From a bacterium (GTDB taxonomy: Bacteria; Pseudomonadota; Gammaproteobacteria; Pseudomonadales; Moraxellaceae): DNA of 64,000 nucleotides. The notes under the pieces were generated by a model, which was not told the origin of the DNA, did not search any database, and saw only the letters and a list, made by a program, of their open reading frames with translations. A program made the position numbers and the translations under genes. Below, piece by piece: positions 21,451 through 33,081 of this stretch. The DNA lies in assembly GCA_029945725.1 (NCBI GenBank), contig JAQSDB010000003.1, positions 375,842-439,841 of the forward strand, in the 5' to 3' direction. Every line of letters starts with the position of its first letter. Within the stretch, counting starts at the first letter, position 1.

Positions 21451-22814
21451 AGCTGTCTTCCTTCGGTCCCGCGAACAGGATTGCCCGCACCGCTGAAACG
21501 CATCCGCTGACATGGCGTCTGCGCGATGATGGCGAGCCGGTGTGGCTGGCAGAGTACGAATCAAGAAACGGTTATGCCGCCGCGCGCAAGGCGCTGAAGA
21601 CATTGGCGCCGGATGAAATTGCGACCACGGTAAAGGACGCCGGCCTGAAAGGTCGTGGTGGTGCCGGCTTTCCCACGGGTGTGAAGTGGAGCCTGATGCC
21701 GAAGGATGAGAGCCAGAATGTGCGTTACCTCCTCTGCAATGCAGACGAGATGGAACCGAATACCTGGAAAGACCGCCTGCTCATGGAGCAGCTGCCGCAC
21801 CTGCTGATTGAGGGCATGCTGATCAGTGCCCGTGCGCTCAAGGCCACTACGGGCTACATCTTCCTGCGTGGCGAATATATTGAATGTGCGCGCAATCTGA
21901 ACCGTGCCATTGATGAAGCCCGCGCCGCCGGTTTTATCGGCAAGAATGTGCTCGGCAGTGGTTTTGATTTCGAGCTTTATGTTCACACCGGCGCCGGTCG
22001 CTATATCTGCGGTGAAGAAACTGCCCTGATCAATTCGCTCGAAGGCCGTCGCGCCAATCCCCGCTCCAAGCCGCCCTTCCCGGCAGCTGTTGGCGTCTGG
22101 GGCAAGCCGACTTGCGTCAATAACGTGGAAACGCTGTGTAATGTGCCCGCCATCATTGACGGCGGTATCGACTGGTACAAATCACTGGCACGCGCCGGCA
22201 GTGAAGACATGGGCACCAAGCTCATGGGTTTTTCCGGCAAGGTGAAAAACCCCGGTCTGTGGGAGCTGCCTTTCGGCGTGACTGCACGTGAGTTGTTTGA
22301 GGATTATGCCGGCGGCATGCGTGACGGGCTTACGCTGAAGGCCTGGCAGCCAGGCGGTGCCGGCACCGGATTCCTGCTGCCCGAGCATCTTGATGCGCAG
22401 ATGTATGCCGGCGGCATCGCCAAGGTCGGCACACGCATGGGCACCGGTCTCGCCATGGCGATTGATGACAGCGTGAGCATGGTGTCGCTGCTGCGCAATA
22501 TGGAAGAGTTTTTTGCGCGTGAATCCTGTGGCTGGTGCACGCCCTGCCGTGACGGCCTGCCTTGGAGCGTGAAGCTGTTGCGCGCGCTTGAAAAAGGCGA
22601 AGGCCGCGAAGGCGACATCGGCGTGCTTGAGCAGCTGGTGGGTTTCCTTGGCCCAGGCAAAACCTATTGTGCGCATGCGCCGGGTGCGGTTGAACCGCTC
22701 GGCTCTGCCATCAAGTATTTCCGTCACGAATTTGAACAAGGCATTTCGGCCGCTGCGACTACTGGCAACGCTGCTGTTGCTGGACAGTCTGTGCCATCCG
22801 GAGTGAATGCGTAA
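21447..22814 (+). CDS. nuoF: NADH-quinone oxidoreductase subunit F
   Basis: The NADH-binding flavoprotein subunit, 455 residues. FMN/NADH binding is shown by [16 protein letters not shown] and the N3 [4Fe-4S] ligands by [12 protein letters not shown] plus a later cysteine in YCAHAPGA. It overlaps nuoE by 4 bases (ATGA) and nuoG by one base. Confidence 0.97.
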   Translation: MKLSSFGPANRIARTAETHPLTWRLRDDGEPVWLAEYESRNGYAAARKALKTLAPDEIATTVKDAGLKGRGGAGFPTGVKWSLMPKDESQNVRYLLCNADEMEPNTWKDRLLMEQLPHLLIEGMLISARALKATTGYIFLRGEYIECARNLNRAIDEARAAGFIGKNVLGSGFDFELYVHTGAGRYICGEETALINSLEGRRANPRSKPPFPAAVGVWGKPTCVNNVETLCNVPAIIDGGIDWYKSLARAGSEDMGTKLMGFSGKVKNPGLWELPFGVTARELFEDYAGGMRDGLTLKAWQPGGAGTGFLLPEHLDAQMYAGGIAKVGTRMGTGLAMAIDDSVSMVSLLRNMEEFFARESCGWCTPCRDGLPWSVKLLRALEKGEGREGDIGVLEQLVGFLGPGKTYCAHAPGAVEPLGSAIKYFRHEFEQGISAAATTGNAAVAGQSVPSGVNA

Positions 22815-25537
22815 TGGCAACGATACATGTAGACGGCAAAGCCTACGAAGTCGACGGCGCAGACAATCTCCTGCATGCCTGTCTTTCCCTCGGCCTCGAC
22901 ATTCCGTATTTCTGCTGGCATCCGGCGCTGGGTTCCGTGGGAGCCTGCCGCCAGTGTGCGGTAAAGCAATACGCCAACCCGGAAGACAAGCGCGGCCGTC
23001 TGGTGATGTCCTGCATGACGCAGGCCACCGACAATATGTCGATTGCCATCGACGATGCCGAAGCAAAAGAGTTTCGTGCTTCGGTTGTCGAATGGCTGAT
23101 GACCAATCACCCGCACGATTGCCCGGTGTGTGAAGAAGGCGGCCATTGCCATCTGCAGGACATGACCGTGATGACCGGTCATGACACCCGTCGTTATCGT
23201 TTCACCAAACGCACCCACCAGAATCAGGATCTTGGCCCTTTCATCAATCATGAGATGAACCGCTGCATCGCCTGCTACCGATGTGTGCGCTACTACAAGG
23301 ATTACGCGGGCGGCACCGATCTCGGTGTTTACGGTGCTCACGACAATGTCTACTTCGGTCGTGTTGAAGACGGCGTGCTGGAAAGTGAATTCTCGGGCAA
23401 CCTCACCGAGGTTTGCCCCACGGGCGTGTTTACCGACAAGACCCATAGCGAACGCTACAACCGCAAATGGGACATGCAGTTTTCGCCGAGCATCTGCCAT
23501 GGCTGCGCGGCAGGCTGCAATATTTCCCCGGGTGAGCGTTACGGCGAAATCCGTCGTATCGAAAACCGTTTCAACGGCGCGGTGAACCAGTACTTCCTCT
23601 GTGACCGCGGTCGTTTTGGTTATGGCTATGTGAATCGCGCCGATCGTCCGCGTTCGCCGCTGATGCAGGAAAAAGCCCGCAACGGTGAGCGTTTTGATGC
23701 GCTGACGACCGATGCCGCGCTCGACAAGGTGGCTGATGCCGTGCGCCAGGCGAAACGCGCCATCGGCATTGGTTCGCCGCGTGCCAGCCTTGAAACCAAT
23801 CACGCCCTGCGTGAACTGGTGGGCGCCGGAAATTATTTTGCCGGTGTCAGTGCCGATGAGCTGGCCCGCCTGCAACTGGCCAAGAATATTCTCGCACGTG
23901 GCGTGCGTACGCCGACCCTGCGTGAAATTGAAGATTACGATGCGGTTTTCGTGCTCGGTGAGGATGTCACGCAAAGTTCCCCCCGTATTGCCCTTGCCCT
24001 GCGCCAGTCTGCCAAAAACAAGGCGTTGAAAATGGCGGCAGCGCATCGTGTGCAGGAATGGCAGGCGGAAGCGATTGCCAATATCGCGCAGACGGAAAAG
24101 AGCCCGGTCTTTATCGCCAGCTTTGAAGCCACCCGTCTTGATGATGTTGCGCAGGCCACCCACCACGCGGCGGCTGATGATCTTGCCCGCCTTGGTTTTG
24201 CCGTAGCCCACGCCATTGATGGCAGCGCACCTGCGGTCAGTGCTCTGGATGCCGGCACTGCCGCACTTGCGCAGGATATTGCCGCTGCGCTGCTGGCAGC
24301 TGACAGGCCCCTCGTCGTCTCCGGTGTCAATTCGCTCAGCCCTGCCATCATGGAAGCGGCAGCGAATGTGGCGACGGCGTTGCGCAACAAGAGCAAGGCC
24401 GTCGGCCTCACGCTGTGTTTTGCCGAGGCCAACAGCCTTGGCCTGGCACTGCTCGGTGGTGAATCGCTGGATGCAGCGCTCGGCGTGCTGGAACAAGGTG
24501 ATGCCGATGTTGTCGTCATCGTCGAAAACGATCTGTATCGTCGAGCCGATGCCGCCCGTGTCGATGCCGCTCTTGCGCGTGCCGCGACGGTAGTGGTGAT
24601 CGATCACCAGAAAACCGCGACCGCGCAAAAAGCCGATGTTGTTTTGCCGGCCGCCAGCTTTGCCGAAGGTGACGGCACCCTGGTGAGCAACGAAGGCCGT
24701 GCCCAGCGCTTCTTCCAGGTTTATGACCCTGTTTACTACAAACCGGAAATCGTCATTCACGAATCGTGGCGCTGGCTGCACGCCGTGCACACTACCGTGG
24801 AAAATCGCGAAATCGACTGGACGCTGCTGGATGATGTGACCGCCCATTGCGTGGCGGCCCATCCGGAGCTGGCCGGCATTATTGATGCTGCCCCGAACGC
24901 CGCTTTCCGCATCAAGGGCCTGAAGATTGCGCGTTCACCGCGCCGTTATTCCGGCCGTACCGCCATGCGCTCGGCCATTTCCGTACATGAGCCGCGCGCT
25001 TCGCAGGATCAGGATTCGGCACTGGCCTTCTCCATGGAAGGCTACTCGGGTGCCAATGAAGATTCTCCGATGGTTCCCTTTGCCTGGGCGCCGGGCTGGA
25101 ATTCGCCGCAGTCCTGGAACAAGTTCCAGGATGAAGTCGGCGGTCATCTCCGTGCCGGTGATTCCGGCGTGCGCCTGTTTGAGGGCGGCAGCGAGCTCGC
25201 TTATTTCACCGCCGTACCGGCAGCCTTTGTGGCGGCCGGTGAATTGCAGGTGGTGCCGCTGTATCACCTTTTTGGCAGTGAAGAAATGTCGGCACGCGCC
25301 GCGCCGGTGGCAACACAGATTGCGCAGGCTTATGTCGCGCTGGCGGCTGCCGATGCCAGGCGGCTTGGTCTTGATGCCGCCAGCAAGGCAACGGTAAAAG
25401 TAGCCGGTGTATTGCTGGAGCTGCAGGTGCGGGTGAGTGACACGATGTCGCCAGGGACACTGGGCTTGCCTGTGGGCTTGCAGGGAATTCCGGCCTTTGC
25501 GGCCAATGCCCGCGCCATTGTGGGAGCTGCCGTATGA
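22814..25537 (+). CDS. nuoG: NADH-quinone oxidoreductase subunit G
   Basis: The largest peripheral subunit, 907 residues. The N-terminal ferredoxin domain ([15 protein letters not shown], then C at about 67) binds [2Fe-2S]. Next come the His/Cys ligands of N5 ([12 protein letters not shown]), N4 (CIACYRC ... CP) and an extra CHGCAAGCN group as in the E. coli N7 centre. The rest is molybdopterin-oxidoreductase-like without a cofactor. Its stop overlaps nuoH by 4 bases. Confidence 0.97.
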   Translation: MATIHVDGKAYEVDGADNLLHACLSLGLDIPYFCWHPALGSVGACRQCAVKQYANPEDKRGRLVMSCMTQATDNMSIAIDDAEAKEFRASVVEWLMTNHPHDCPVCEEGGHCHLQDMTVMTGHDTRRYRFTKRTHQNQDLGPFINHEMNRCIACYRCVRYYKDYAGGTDLGVYGAHDNVYFGRVEDGVLESEFSGNLTEVCPTGVFTDKTHSERYNRKWDMQFSPSICHGCAAGCNISPGERYGEIRRIENRFNGAVNQYFLCDRGRFGYGYVNRADRPRSPLMQEKARNGERFDALTTDAALDKVADAVRQAKRAIGIGSPRASLETNHALRELVGAGNYFAGVSADELARLQLAKNILARGVRTPTLREIEDYDAVFVLGEDVTQSSPRIALALRQSAKNKALKMAAAHRVQEWQAEAIANIAQTEKSPVFIASFEATRLDDVAQATHHAAADDLARLGFAVAHAIDGSAPAVSALDAGTAALAQDIAAALLAADRPLVVSGVNSLSPAIMEAAANVATALRNKSKAVGLTLCFAEANSLGLALLGGESLDAALGVLEQGDADVVVIVENDLYRRADAARVDAALARAATVVVIDHQKTATAQKADVVLPAASFAEGDGTLVSNEGRAQRFFQVYDPVYYKPEIVIHESWRWLHAVHTTVENREIDWTLLDDVTAHCVAAHPELAGIIDAAPNAAFRIKGLKIARSPRRYSGRTAMRSAISVHEPRASQDQDSALAFSMEGYSGANEDSPMVPFAWAPGWNSPQSWNKFQDEVGGHLRAGDSGVRLFEGGSELAYFTAVPAAFVAAGELQVVPLYHLFGSEEMSARAAPVATQIAQAYVALAAADARRLGLDAASKATVKVAGVLLELQVRVSDTMSPGTLGLPVGLQGIPAFAANARAIVGAAV

Positions 25538-26565
25538 ACGCGATATGGAATGCGGTGATCGCCTGGTTCACACCGGAAGTGATTGCCATCCTGATTGCCA
25601 TGCTGAAGGCGATCGTGATTCTGCTCGGGACCGTGCTCAGCGCGGCGTTCCTGAGCTTTGTCGAGCGTCGCCTGCTGGCACTCTGGCAGGATCGTTATGG
25701 CCCCAACCGCGTTGGCCCGCAGGGTATTTTCCAGCTCGGCGCCGACATGGTGAAAATGTTTTTCAAGGAAGACTGGACGCCACCGTTTGCCGACAAGGTG
25801 ATCTTCTGGATTGCGCCAGCCATTGCCATGAGTGCCTTGCTGCTGGTGATGGCGGTGATTCCCATTACGCCGGACTGGGGCATTATCGATCTCAATGTGG
25901 GCCTGCTGTTTTTCCTCGCCATGGCCGGCATTGCCGTTTATGCCGTGCTGTTTGCGGCCTGGTCGAGCAACAACAAATACGCCCTGCTGGGTGGCATGCG
26001 TGCCTCCGCGCAAACACTGTCCTATGAAGTATTCATGGGCATTGCGCTGATGGGCGTGGTGGCCGAGGCGGGTTCATTCAGTCTGCGTGACATCGTCCTG
26101 GCGCAGCAGAATCACTGGTTTGTGTTCTCGCAGTTTTTTGCCTTCGTGCCCTTCCTGATTGCCGGTGTGGCGGTGACGCATCGCCATCCTTTCGATCAGC
26201 CGGAAGCCGAGCAGGAACTGGCCGATGGTTATCACATCGAATATTCCGGCCTGAAATGGGGCATGTTCTTTGTCGGTGAGTATGTCGGTGTGGTGGTGAT
26301 TTCCGCGCTGATCGCCACGCTGTTCTTCGGCGGCTGGCTGGCACCTTTCAGCCAGACCCTCCCGTTCCTGAACTACGTCCCCGCTTTTATATGGTTTGCC
26401 GCAAAGACCGGATTTTTCATCATGCTCTTTGTGCTGGTACGAGGTGCCCTGCTGCGCCCGCGTTATGACCATGTCATGACCTTCGGCTGGCTGGTCTGCC
26501 TGCCCTTGGTACTGGTGAACATGCTGATTACCGGCGCCATTGTTCTTTACACACAGATGCCTTGA
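25534..26565 (+). CDS. nuoH: NADH-quinone oxidoreductase subunit H
   Basis: The 343-residue membrane subunit that forms most of the quinone channel and contacts NuoB and NuoCD. Family signatures are [21 protein letters not shown] and the loop [21 protein letters not shown]. Eight or so membrane helices are predicted. It overlaps nuoG and is followed after 12 bases by nuoI. Confidence 0.97.
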   Translation: MNAIWNAVIAWFTPEVIAILIAMLKAIVILLGTVLSAAFLSFVERRLLALWQDRYGPNRVGPQGIFQLGADMVKMFFKEDWTPPFADKVIFWIAPAIAMSALLLVMAVIPITPDWGIIDLNVGLLFFLAMAGIAVYAVLFAAWSSNNKYALLGGMRASAQTLSYEVFMGIALMGVVAEAGSFSLRDIVLAQQNHWFVFSQFFAFVPFLIAGVAVTHRHPFDQPEAEQELADGYHIEYSGLKWGMFFVGEYVGVVVISALIATLFFGGWLAPFSQTLPFLNYVPAFIWFAAKTGFFIMLFVLVRGALLRPRYDHVMTFGWLVCLPLVLVNMLITGAIVLYTQMP

Positions 26566-26577
26566 GGAAAAGTACTT

Positions 26578-27120
26578 ATGACTCTTAAAGGTATTCTGAT
26601 CGGCGCTTTCACCCAGGTACGCAGCCTGGTGATGGTGTTCATGCATGCTTTTCGCAAACGCGACACCATGCAATACCCGGAAGAGGCCGTGTATGTGCCG
26701 CCACGTTATCGTGGCCGCATCGTACTGACACGCGATCCGGATGGTGAAGAACGCTGCGTGGCCTGCAATCTTTGTGCAGTAGCCTGCCCGGTTGGCTGCA
26801 TCTCGCTGCAGAAAGCCGAGCGTGAAGACGGCCGCTGGTATCCCGAGTTTTTCCGTATCAATTTCTCGCGCTGCATTTTCTGCGGCATGTGCGAAGAGGC
26901 TTGCCCGACCAATGCCATCCAGCTGACGCCGGATTTTGAAATGGCCGAGTTCAATCGCCAGAATCTTGTGTATGAAAAAGAGCATTTGCTGATTTCGGGT
27001 CCTGGCAAGTATCCGGATTACAACTTCTATCGCGTCTCCGGCATGGCAATCGCTGGCAAGCCCAAGGGCTCTGCACAGAATGAAGCGGCGCCGGTTGATG
27101 TGAAAACCCTGTTGCCCTGA
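26578..27120 (+). CDS. nuoI: NADH-quinone oxidoreductase subunit I
   Basis: A 180-residue subunit with two [4Fe-4S] clusters (N6a and N6b). Both ferredoxin motifs are intact: [12 protein letters not shown] and [12 protein letters not shown]. The C-terminus continues with [17 protein letters not shown] as in relatives. GAGG precedes the ATG. Confidence 0.97.
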   Translation: MTLKGILIGAFTQVRSLVMVFMHAFRKRDTMQYPEEAVYVPPRYRGRIVLTRDPDGEERCVACNLCAVACPVGCISLQKAEREDGRWYPEFFRINFSRCIFCGMCEEACPTNAIQLTPDFEMAEFNRQNLVYEKEHLLISGPGKYPDYNFYRVSGMAIAGKPKGSAQNEAAPVDVKTLLP

Positions 27121-27176
27121 TTACACGACCAGAGTGCGCGGTCTGAGTGGTATGCACTAATTGTGGAGAGACCATT

Positions 27177-27701
27177 GTGTCTGTTTTGGAAATAGGATTT
27201 TTTATGGCAGCCGCCGTGGCGATTACGTCCACGCTGGCGGTGATCATCGGGAAGAATCCGGTGCACTCGCTGCTTAACCTCATCATCTCGCTGCTGGCAG
27301 TCGCGATGGTTTTCTTCATGCTGGGCGCGCCGTTTGCCGCCATGCTGGAAATCATCGTTTATGCCGGTGCCATCATGGTGCTGTTCGTGTTTGTGGTGAT
27401 GATGCTGAATCTTGGCGAGCATACCCGCCTGCAGGAACAGCAGTGGCTGAAGCCTCATGTCTGGGCCGGCCCCGCGATGCTTGCGCTGCTGCTGCTGGGC
27501 GAGCTGATTTATGTGCTGGCCAGTGGCGTCATCAGCCCGTCTGCCTATGCCGCCGTGAGTGCCAAGCAGGTCGGCATTGCGCTTTACGGCCCTTACCTGC
27601 TGGCGGTCGAGCTGGCCTCGATGCTGCTGCTGGCGGCGCTGGTAACAGCTTTCCATCTGGGTCGTCATGATGCCAAGGAAAACGAGGGAGAGACGCCATG
27701 A
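27177..27701 (+). CDS. nuoJ: NADH-quinone oxidoreductase subunit J
   Basis: A membrane subunit with about five helices. I chose the GTG at 27177 because GGAGAG lies 6 bases upstream and the translation [16 protein letters not shown] matches the family; the frame 30 bases upstream adds ten unlikely residues. This gives 174 residues with the key [20 protein letters not shown] helix. It overlaps nuoK by 4 bases. Confidence 0.95.
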   Translation: MSVLEIGFFMAAAVAITSTLAVIIGKNPVHSLLNLIISLLAVAMVFFMLGAPFAAMLEIIVYAGAIMVLFVFVVMMLNLGEHTRLQEQQWLKPHVWAGPAMLALLLLGELIYVLASGVISPSAYAAVSAKQVGIALYGPYLLAVELASMLLLAALVTAFHLGRHDAKENEGETP

Positions 27702-28006
27702 ACGCCATTCCCATGGAATACGGCCTGCTGCTGGCGGCCATGCTTTTTGCGCTGGGGCTTGTTGGCGTGATGGTGCGTCGCAACCTCCTGTGGATGCTGA
27801 TGAGCCTGGAAGTCATGATGAATTCTGCGGCCCTCGCGTTTGTGGTGGCGGGCAGCCATTGGGCACAGCCTGACGGCCAGATCATGTTTATCCTGATTCT
27901 GAGTCTGGCGGCATCCGAGGCCAGTGTCGGCCTTGCGATCCTGCTTCAGCTTTATCATCGATTCCGCACGACAGATGTGGACGCGGCCAGCGAGATGCGC
28001 GGATGA
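27698..28006 (+). CDS. nuoK: NADH-quinone oxidoreductase subunit K
   Basis: A 102-residue, three-helix membrane subunit homologous to MrpC antiporter subunits. The two conserved membrane glutamates appear in [13 protein letters not shown] and [11 protein letters not shown]. It overlaps both neighbours by 4 bases. Confidence 0.97.
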   Translation: MNAIPMEYGLLLAAMLFALGLVGVMVRRNLLWMLMSLEVMMNSAALAFVVAGSHWAQPDGQIMFILILSLAASEASVGLAILLQLYHRFRTTDVDAASEMRG

Positions 28007-29850
28007 ATTTACTTTTCCTCACCTTTGTTTTTCCCCTGATCGGCTTCCTTTTGCTGGCGTTTGCCCGTGGCCGGATTTCAGAAAACCTGGCGGCTGTTAT
28101 TGGTGTCGGCTCCATCGGCCTGTCAGCGCTGACCGTCGTCTGGGTGGGTGCGGACTTCCTGCAGCATCCCCCGGCAGGCGGCGCCTACACACAGCATCTC
28201 TGGTCCTGGATTAATGCCGGTGGTTTTACGCCGGATTTTTCCCTGCATCTTGATGGACTGTCGCTCACCATGCTGGGCGTTATTACCGGCGTCGGCTTTT
28301 TCATTCACCTCTTTGCCTCCTGGTATATGCGCGGTGAAGACGGGTATGAGCGTTTCTTTTCCTACATGAATCTTTTTGTCGCCAGCATGCTGTTTCTGGT
28401 GCTCGGCGACAGCCTGCTTTTCCTCTATTTCGGTTGGGAAGGTGTGGGCCTCTGCAGTTTTTTGCTGATCGGTTTCTATTACAAGGATCCGGCCAATGGT
28501 CTCGCCGCACGCAAGGCCTTTGTGGTCACGCGCGTTGGCGACACCTTCATGGCTGTCGGCCTCTTCATTCTTTTCCGCGAGCTTGGCACCCTGAACATTC
28601 AGGAATTGCTGATACTGGCGCCGCAGAAATTTGCCGCGGGCGACCCCATGATGTCGCTGGCGGCGCTGCTGTTGCTGGGTGGTGCGGTAGGTAAATCGGC
28701 CCAGCTGCCGCTGCAGACCTGGTTGCCGGATGCCATGGCCGGCCCGACACCGGTATCCGCCCTGATCCATGCGGCCACCATGGTGACCGCCGGTGTTTAC
28801 CTGATTGCCCGTACGCACACGATCTTCGAGCTGGCTCCGGATGTTCTGCATCTGGTTGGCATCATCGGCGCGACCACGCTGCTCATGGCCGGCTTTACCG
28901 CGCTGGTGCAGACCGACATCAAGCGCATTCTGGCCTATTCCACGATGAGCCAGATCGGCTACATGTTTCTGGCCCTCGGTGTCGGCGCCTGGAATGCGGC
29001 CGTGTTTCATCTGATGATCCATGCCTTTTTCAAGGCCCTGCTTTTCCTCTCCGCAGGTGCCGTTATTATCGCCACGCATCACGAGCAGAATATTTTCAGG
29101 ATGGGCGGGCTGTGGAAAAAGCTGCCACTGGTTTATGCCTGCTTCATTGTCGGCGGCGCTGCACTGGCGGCCGTTCCGTTTCTCACGGCAGGCTTCTTCT
29201 CCAAGGATGAAATCCTCTGGGAAGCGTTTGCCAGCGGGCATGAATACCTGTTTTACGCCGGTCTGCTGGGCGCCTTGCTGACCTCCCTCTATACCTTCCG
29301 CCTGATCTTCATTGTTTTCCATGGCGAGGCCAAAACCGAAGCCCATGCCGGTCATGGCATCGCCTATGCCCTGCCCCTGCTGGTGCTGCTGGTGCTGTCG
29401 ACAGCGGTGGGTGCCCTGATTCATCCGCCGCTGGCGGGCGTACTGCCGGCCAGTGCCGGCGAACACGGTGGCGAACTGAAGGGCAGCGTCGAGATGATCT
29501 CCGGTGGCGTTGCCGTGATCGGGATTGTCTTGTCGGCTTTGCTCTTCCTTGGCCAGCGCCGTTTTGTCACTGCACTGGCACAGAGTGCCATCGGCCGCGC
29601 GGTTGGCGGGCTGTGGAAAAATGCCTGGGGTTTTGACTGGCTTTACGATCACATTTTCGTGAAGCCTTTCATGTTTATCGTGCGTACCAATGCCCGCGAC
29701 TGGGCAGATGCAGGGATTGGCCTGATTCCCCGCCTGATGGGCAAGGGCAATCAGCTGCTCGCTGCCACGCAAAACGGCAACCTGCGCTGGTATGCCGCCA
29801 GCATGGCAATGGGTGCCGTGCTGGTCGTTGCTGCCGTGGTTTGGATGTAA
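28003..29850 (+). CDS. nuoL: NADH-quinone oxidoreductase subunit L
   Basis: The distal proton-pumping, antiporter-like subunit, 615 residues with many membrane helices and the long lateral helix at the C-terminus. Conserved parts include [34 protein letters not shown] and [32 protein letters not shown] in consecutive segments. It is followed by a terminator-like hairpin at 29860-29880, before nuoM. Confidence 0.97.
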   Translation: MNLLFLTFVFPLIGFLLLAFARGRISENLAAVIGVGSIGLSALTVVWVGADFLQHPPAGGAYTQHLWSWINAGGFTPDFSLHLDGLSLTMLGVITGVGFFIHLFASWYMRGEDGYERFFSYMNLFVASMLFLVLGDSLLFLYFGWEGVGLCSFLLIGFYYKDPANGLAARKAFVVTRVGDTFMAVGLFILFRELGTLNIQELLILAPQKFAAGDPMMSLAALLLLGGAVGKSAQLPLQTWLPDAMAGPTPVSALIHAATMVTAGVYLIARTHTIFELAPDVLHLVGIIGATTLLMAGFTALVQTDIKRILAYSTMSQIGYMFLALGVGAWNAAVFHLMIHAFFKALLFLSAGAVIIATHHEQNIFRMGGLWKKLPLVYACFIVGGAALAAVPFLTAGFFSKDEILWEAFASGHEYLFYAGLLGALLTSLYTFRLIFIVFHGEAKTEAHAGHGIAYALPLLVLLVLSTAVGALIHPPLAGVLPASAGEHGGELKGSVEMISGGVAVIGIVLSALLFLGQRRFVTALAQSAIGRAVGGLWKNAWGFDWLYDHIFVKPFMFIVRTNARDWADAGIGLIPRLMGKGNQLLAATQNGNLRWYAASMAMGAVLVVAAVVWM

Positions 29851-29859
29851 AGATTTCTG

Positions 29860-29880
29860 AAAGGCGCGTGGCGCCTTTTT
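29860..29880 (+). terminator. Terminator-like hairpin between nuoL and nuoM
   Basis: AAAGGCGC and GCGCCTTT pair over a 3-base loop (GTG), ending in TTTTT, 9 bases after the nuoL stop. It lies inside an otherwise tightly packed operon and would lower nuoM and nuoN transcription unless suppressed. Confidence 0.65.
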
Positions 29881-29913
29881 GGGTTCACATAATTTTTAAG
29901 AGATAAGGCCTAC

Positions 29914-31488
29914 ATGATTCTGCCCTGGCTCATCCTGATACCGTTTATAGGCGGCCTGTTTTGCTGGCAAAGCGAACGCTTTAGCCTCAATGCGCCGCGC
30001 TGGATTGCCCTGCTTTCCATGCTCTCCGTGCTGGCGCTGTCCTGTGTGCTTTGGGTGCAGGGCAATTACACCCTCGCAGGCGCTGCCAGTCATGTCGGCT
30101 GGCAGGAAGAATTCCGCGCGCCGTGGATTCCGCGTTTTGGTATCAGCTTCCATCTTGGCCTGGATGGCCTTTCCCTGCTGATGGTGATGCTGACCGGCCT
30201 GCTTGGTGCGATGGCCATCGTGTGTTCCTGGCGTGAAATCCAGAAGCATGTCGGTTTCTTCTTTCTCAACCTGTTGTGGAATCTGGGCGGCGTCATCGGC
30301 GTGTTCCTGGCGCTGGACATGTTCCTGTTCTTTTTCTTCTGGGAAATGATGCTGGTGCCCATGTATTTCCTGATTGCGCTGTGGGGACACAACGCACCGG
30401 GTGGCAAGGGCCGCATTTATGCCGCCAACAAGTTCTTCATTTTCACCCAGGCCAGCGGTCTCTTGCTGCTGGTGGCGATTCTGGCTCTGGTGCTGGTGAA
30501 TGCCAGCCAGACCGGCATGATGAGTTTTGATTACGACGTACTGCTCAAGACCACGATGCCGATCGGTGTCGAGTTCGCCATCATGATGGGTTTCTTCCTG
30601 GCGTTTGCCGTGAAGATGCCGATAGTGCCGCTGCACTCCTGGCTGCCCGATGCGCATTCGCAAGCCCCGACGGCAGGCTCGGTTGATCTGGCGGGGATTC
30701 TGCTGAAAACTGCGGCCTATGGCCTGCTGCGTTTTGGTTTGCCTCTGTTTCCGCATGCTTCGCAGCAATTTGCACCGGTTGCCATGACGCTGGGGGTTAT
30801 CGGTATTTTCTACGGTGCCATTCTTGCCTGCGCGCAAAACGATGTTAAACGCCTGATTGCCTATACCTCGATTTCCCACATGGGTTTTGTACTGGTGGGT
30901 ATTTATGCCGGCTCGGAACTGGCGTTGCAGGGTGTCGTCGTACAGATGCTCGCGCATGGCATTTCAGCCGGTGCCCTCTTCATTCTCTGCGGCGAGCTTT
31001 ACGAACGCCTGCACACGCGCGACCTGCGCGAGATGGGCGGCTTGTGGACGCGCCTTTCCTTTCTGCCGCCGATTGCCCTTTTCTTTACCGCCGCTTCGCT
31101 GGGCTTGCCCGGCCTTGGCAATTTTGTCGGCGAATTCATGATCCTGATGGGCAGCTTTGCGATAGCGCCGCTGGTGACGGTGGTGGCGACCGGCGGCCTT
31201 ATCCTGGCGGCCGTTTATTCCCTGCTGATGATGCAGCGGGCTTTTTATGGTCCTGCCAAGACGACCGAGCGCATGGAAGATCTTTCCGGGCGCGAGCTGT
31301 CCCTGATGTTGAGCCTGATGGTTATTCTGCTTGCACTCGGCCTGTATCCGCAGCCGGTGCTGAATACGTCGGTAGCCGTAATGAAGAACGTGCATCAGGC
31401 TTATACGGCACCGCTGATGACACATCCCTTGCCACAGGTCATGCCCATGCCCGCACCTGTGTCCCCTGCTTCCACCGTGACGCCATAA
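29914..31488 (+). CDS. nuoM: NADH-quinone oxidoreductase subunit M
   Basis: A 524-residue antiporter-like proton channel subunit. Marks include LGLDGLSLLMVMLTGLLG, FFFWEMMLVPMYFLIALWG with the key membrane Glu, and PLHSWLPDAHSQAPTAGSV. A 63-base gap separates it from nuoL, unlike the overlapping joins elsewhere, and holds a hairpin. Confidence 0.97.
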   Translation: MILPWLILIPFIGGLFCWQSERFSLNAPRWIALLSMLSVLALSCVLWVQGNYTLAGAASHVGWQEEFRAPWIPRFGISFHLGLDGLSLLMVMLTGLLGAMAIVCSWREIQKHVGFFFLNLLWNLGGVIGVFLALDMFLFFFFWEMMLVPMYFLIALWGHNAPGGKGRIYAANKFFIFTQASGLLLLVAILALVLVNASQTGMMSFDYDVLLKTTMPIGVEFAIMMGFFLAFAVKMPIVPLHSWLPDAHSQAPTAGSVDLAGILLKTAAYGLLRFGLPLFPHASQQFAPVAMTLGVIGIFYGAILACAQNDVKRLIAYTSISHMGFVLVGIYAGSELALQGVVVQMLAHGISAGALFILCGELYERLHTRDLREMGGLWTRLSFLPPIALFFTAASLGLPGLGNFVGEFMILMGSFAIAPLVTVVATGGLILAAVYSLLMMQRAFYGPAKTTERMEDLSGRELSLMLSLMVILLALGLYPQPVLNTSVAVMKNVHQAYTAPLMTHPLPQVMPMPAPVSPASTVTP

Positions 31489-31494
31489 GCCGCC

Positions 31495-32982
31495 ATGAAT
31501 AAAGAACAACTGATTGCGCTTCTGCCGCTGCTGATTACGGCGCTTACCGTCATCGCGGTAATGCTTTTCATCGCCATTCGCCGCCATCACTGGTGGAGCG
31601 CTACGCTGACCGTGACAGGGCTGAATCTTGCACTGTTCTCGGTAGTTTATGTGGTGATCAAACTGCCGATGGTGATGGCACATACAGGCCCTGCCTTCAG
31701 CGGCATTGCCGTGACACCGCTGCTGGTGGTTGATGCCTACGCCTGTTTTTACATGGCGCTGCTGCTGATCGCCACGCTGGCCTGTGCGACGTTTTTACAT
31801 GCCTATATGGAAGGCTATCAGGGCAATCGCGAAGAAATATACCTGCTGCTCGCGCTGGCGGTGTTAGGCGGACTGGTCATGGCTTGCAGCCGCCACCTCG
31901 CCGCACTGTTTATCGGTCTTGAGCTGATGTCGGTGCCGGTTTACGGCATGGTCGCTTATACCTTCCGCAACCGGCGTTCACTGGAAGCCGGTATCAAGTA
32001 CATGGTGCTGTCCGCAACCGCTTCCGCCATGCTGCTGTTTGGTATGGCGCTGATTTATGCCGTGGCCGGTACGCTTTCGTTTGGCGGCCTCGCCGAAAGC
32101 TATATGGGCGCCAATGCATCAAGCCCGCTGTTGCTGGCCGGTACCGGGCTGATGATTGCCGGCCTCGCCTTCAAGCTTTCTTTCGCGCCTTTTCATATCT
32201 GGACGCCGGATGTGTATGAAGGCGCTCCGGCCCCGGTCGGTGCTTTTCTGGCCACCACCAGCAAGATTGCCGTGTTCGCCGTACTGCTGCGTTTTCTTTA
32301 TGAAAGCGGCGCGCTGAGTTCGGAATACTTGCGGCATACCCTGGCCATCATTGCCGGCATTTCGATTATTGCCGGTAATCTGCTGGCACTGGCGCAGACG
32401 AATATCAAACGCTTGCTGGGCTACTCTTCCATCTCGCACTTCGGTTATCTGCTGGTGCCCGTCATTGCCGGTATTGGCCATGAAGCGGTGGGTGTTTATC
32501 TCCTCACTTATGCCGTAACAACACTCGGGGCCTTTGGTGTGGTTGCCCTGATGTCCAGCCCTTACAAAACCCATGATGCAGACCAGCTTTATAACTATCG
32601 CGGCCTGTTCTGGCGGCGTCCGTATCTCACCGCCGTAATGACGGTAATGATGTTGTCGCTGGCCGGTATTCCGGTGACCGCCGGCTTTATCGGGAAATTC
32701 TACGTCGTGATTGCGGCCGTGAACGCCGGCCTGTGGTGGCTGCTGGCGCTGGTGGTGATCGGCAGCGCGATTGGCCTGTATTACTACCTGCGTGTGATGG
32801 TCACCATGTTTTTGCCGGAAGCGGGCATGCATCGTTACGATGCAGCGAAAAACTGGGGCTATCGTGCTGGCGGCCTTGTGGTGCTGGGCCTGACGCTTGC
32901 CATGTTTGTGCTGGGCATGTATCCGCAACCTGCGCTTGAGATTATCCGCATGGCTGGCATGGCCGCCATGCACCTGCAGTAA
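31495..32982 (+). CDS. nuoN: NADH-quinone oxidoreductase subunit N
   Basis: A 495-residue antiporter-like subunit, the last gene of the operon. It contains GLELMSVPVYGMVAY, LSFAPFHIWTPDVYEGAP and the C-terminal FIGKFYVVIAAVNAG. It starts 6 bases after nuoM and is followed by a strong terminator. Confidence 0.97.
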   Translation: MNKEQLIALLPLLITALTVIAVMLFIAIRRHHWWSATLTVTGLNLALFSVVYVVIKLPMVMAHTGPAFSGIAVTPLLVVDAYACFYMALLLIATLACATFLHAYMEGYQGNREEIYLLLALAVLGGLVMACSRHLAALFIGLELMSVPVYGMVAYTFRNRRSLEAGIKYMVLSATASAMLLFGMALIYAVAGTLSFGGLAESYMGANASSPLLLAGTGLMIAGLAFKLSFAPFHIWTPDVYEGAPAPVGAFLATTSKIAVFAVLLRFLYESGALSSEYLRHTLAIIAGISIIAGNLLALAQTNIKRLLGYSSISHFGYLLVPVIAGIGHEAVGVYLLTYAVTTLGAFGVVALMSSPYKTHDADQLYNYRGLFWRRPYLTAVMTVMMLSLAGIPVTAGFIGKFYVVIAAVNAGLWWLLALVVIGSAIGLYYYLRVMVTMFLPEAGMHRYDAAKNWGYRAGGLVVLGLTLAMFVLGMYPQPALEIIRMAGMAAMHLQ

Positions 32983-32996
32983 GGCATCCGAACTGC

Positions 32997-33026
32997 AAAA
33001 GGCCCTATCGGGCCTTTTGTTTTTTT
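32997..33026 (+). terminator. Terminator of the nuo operon
   Basis: AAAAGGCCC and GGGCCTTTT pair over TATC, followed by G and seven T, 14 bases after the nuoN stop. Confidence 0.93.
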
Positions 33027-33081
33027 GGCGGCCTGTAAACGCACAAGCCCTTTACAAGACACTGCTCGCCGAAATTTGCCG

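Noticed and set aside
22724-24862. Long 712-codon open frame antisense to nuoG
   Set aside because: A shadow frame caused by codon bias of nuoG.
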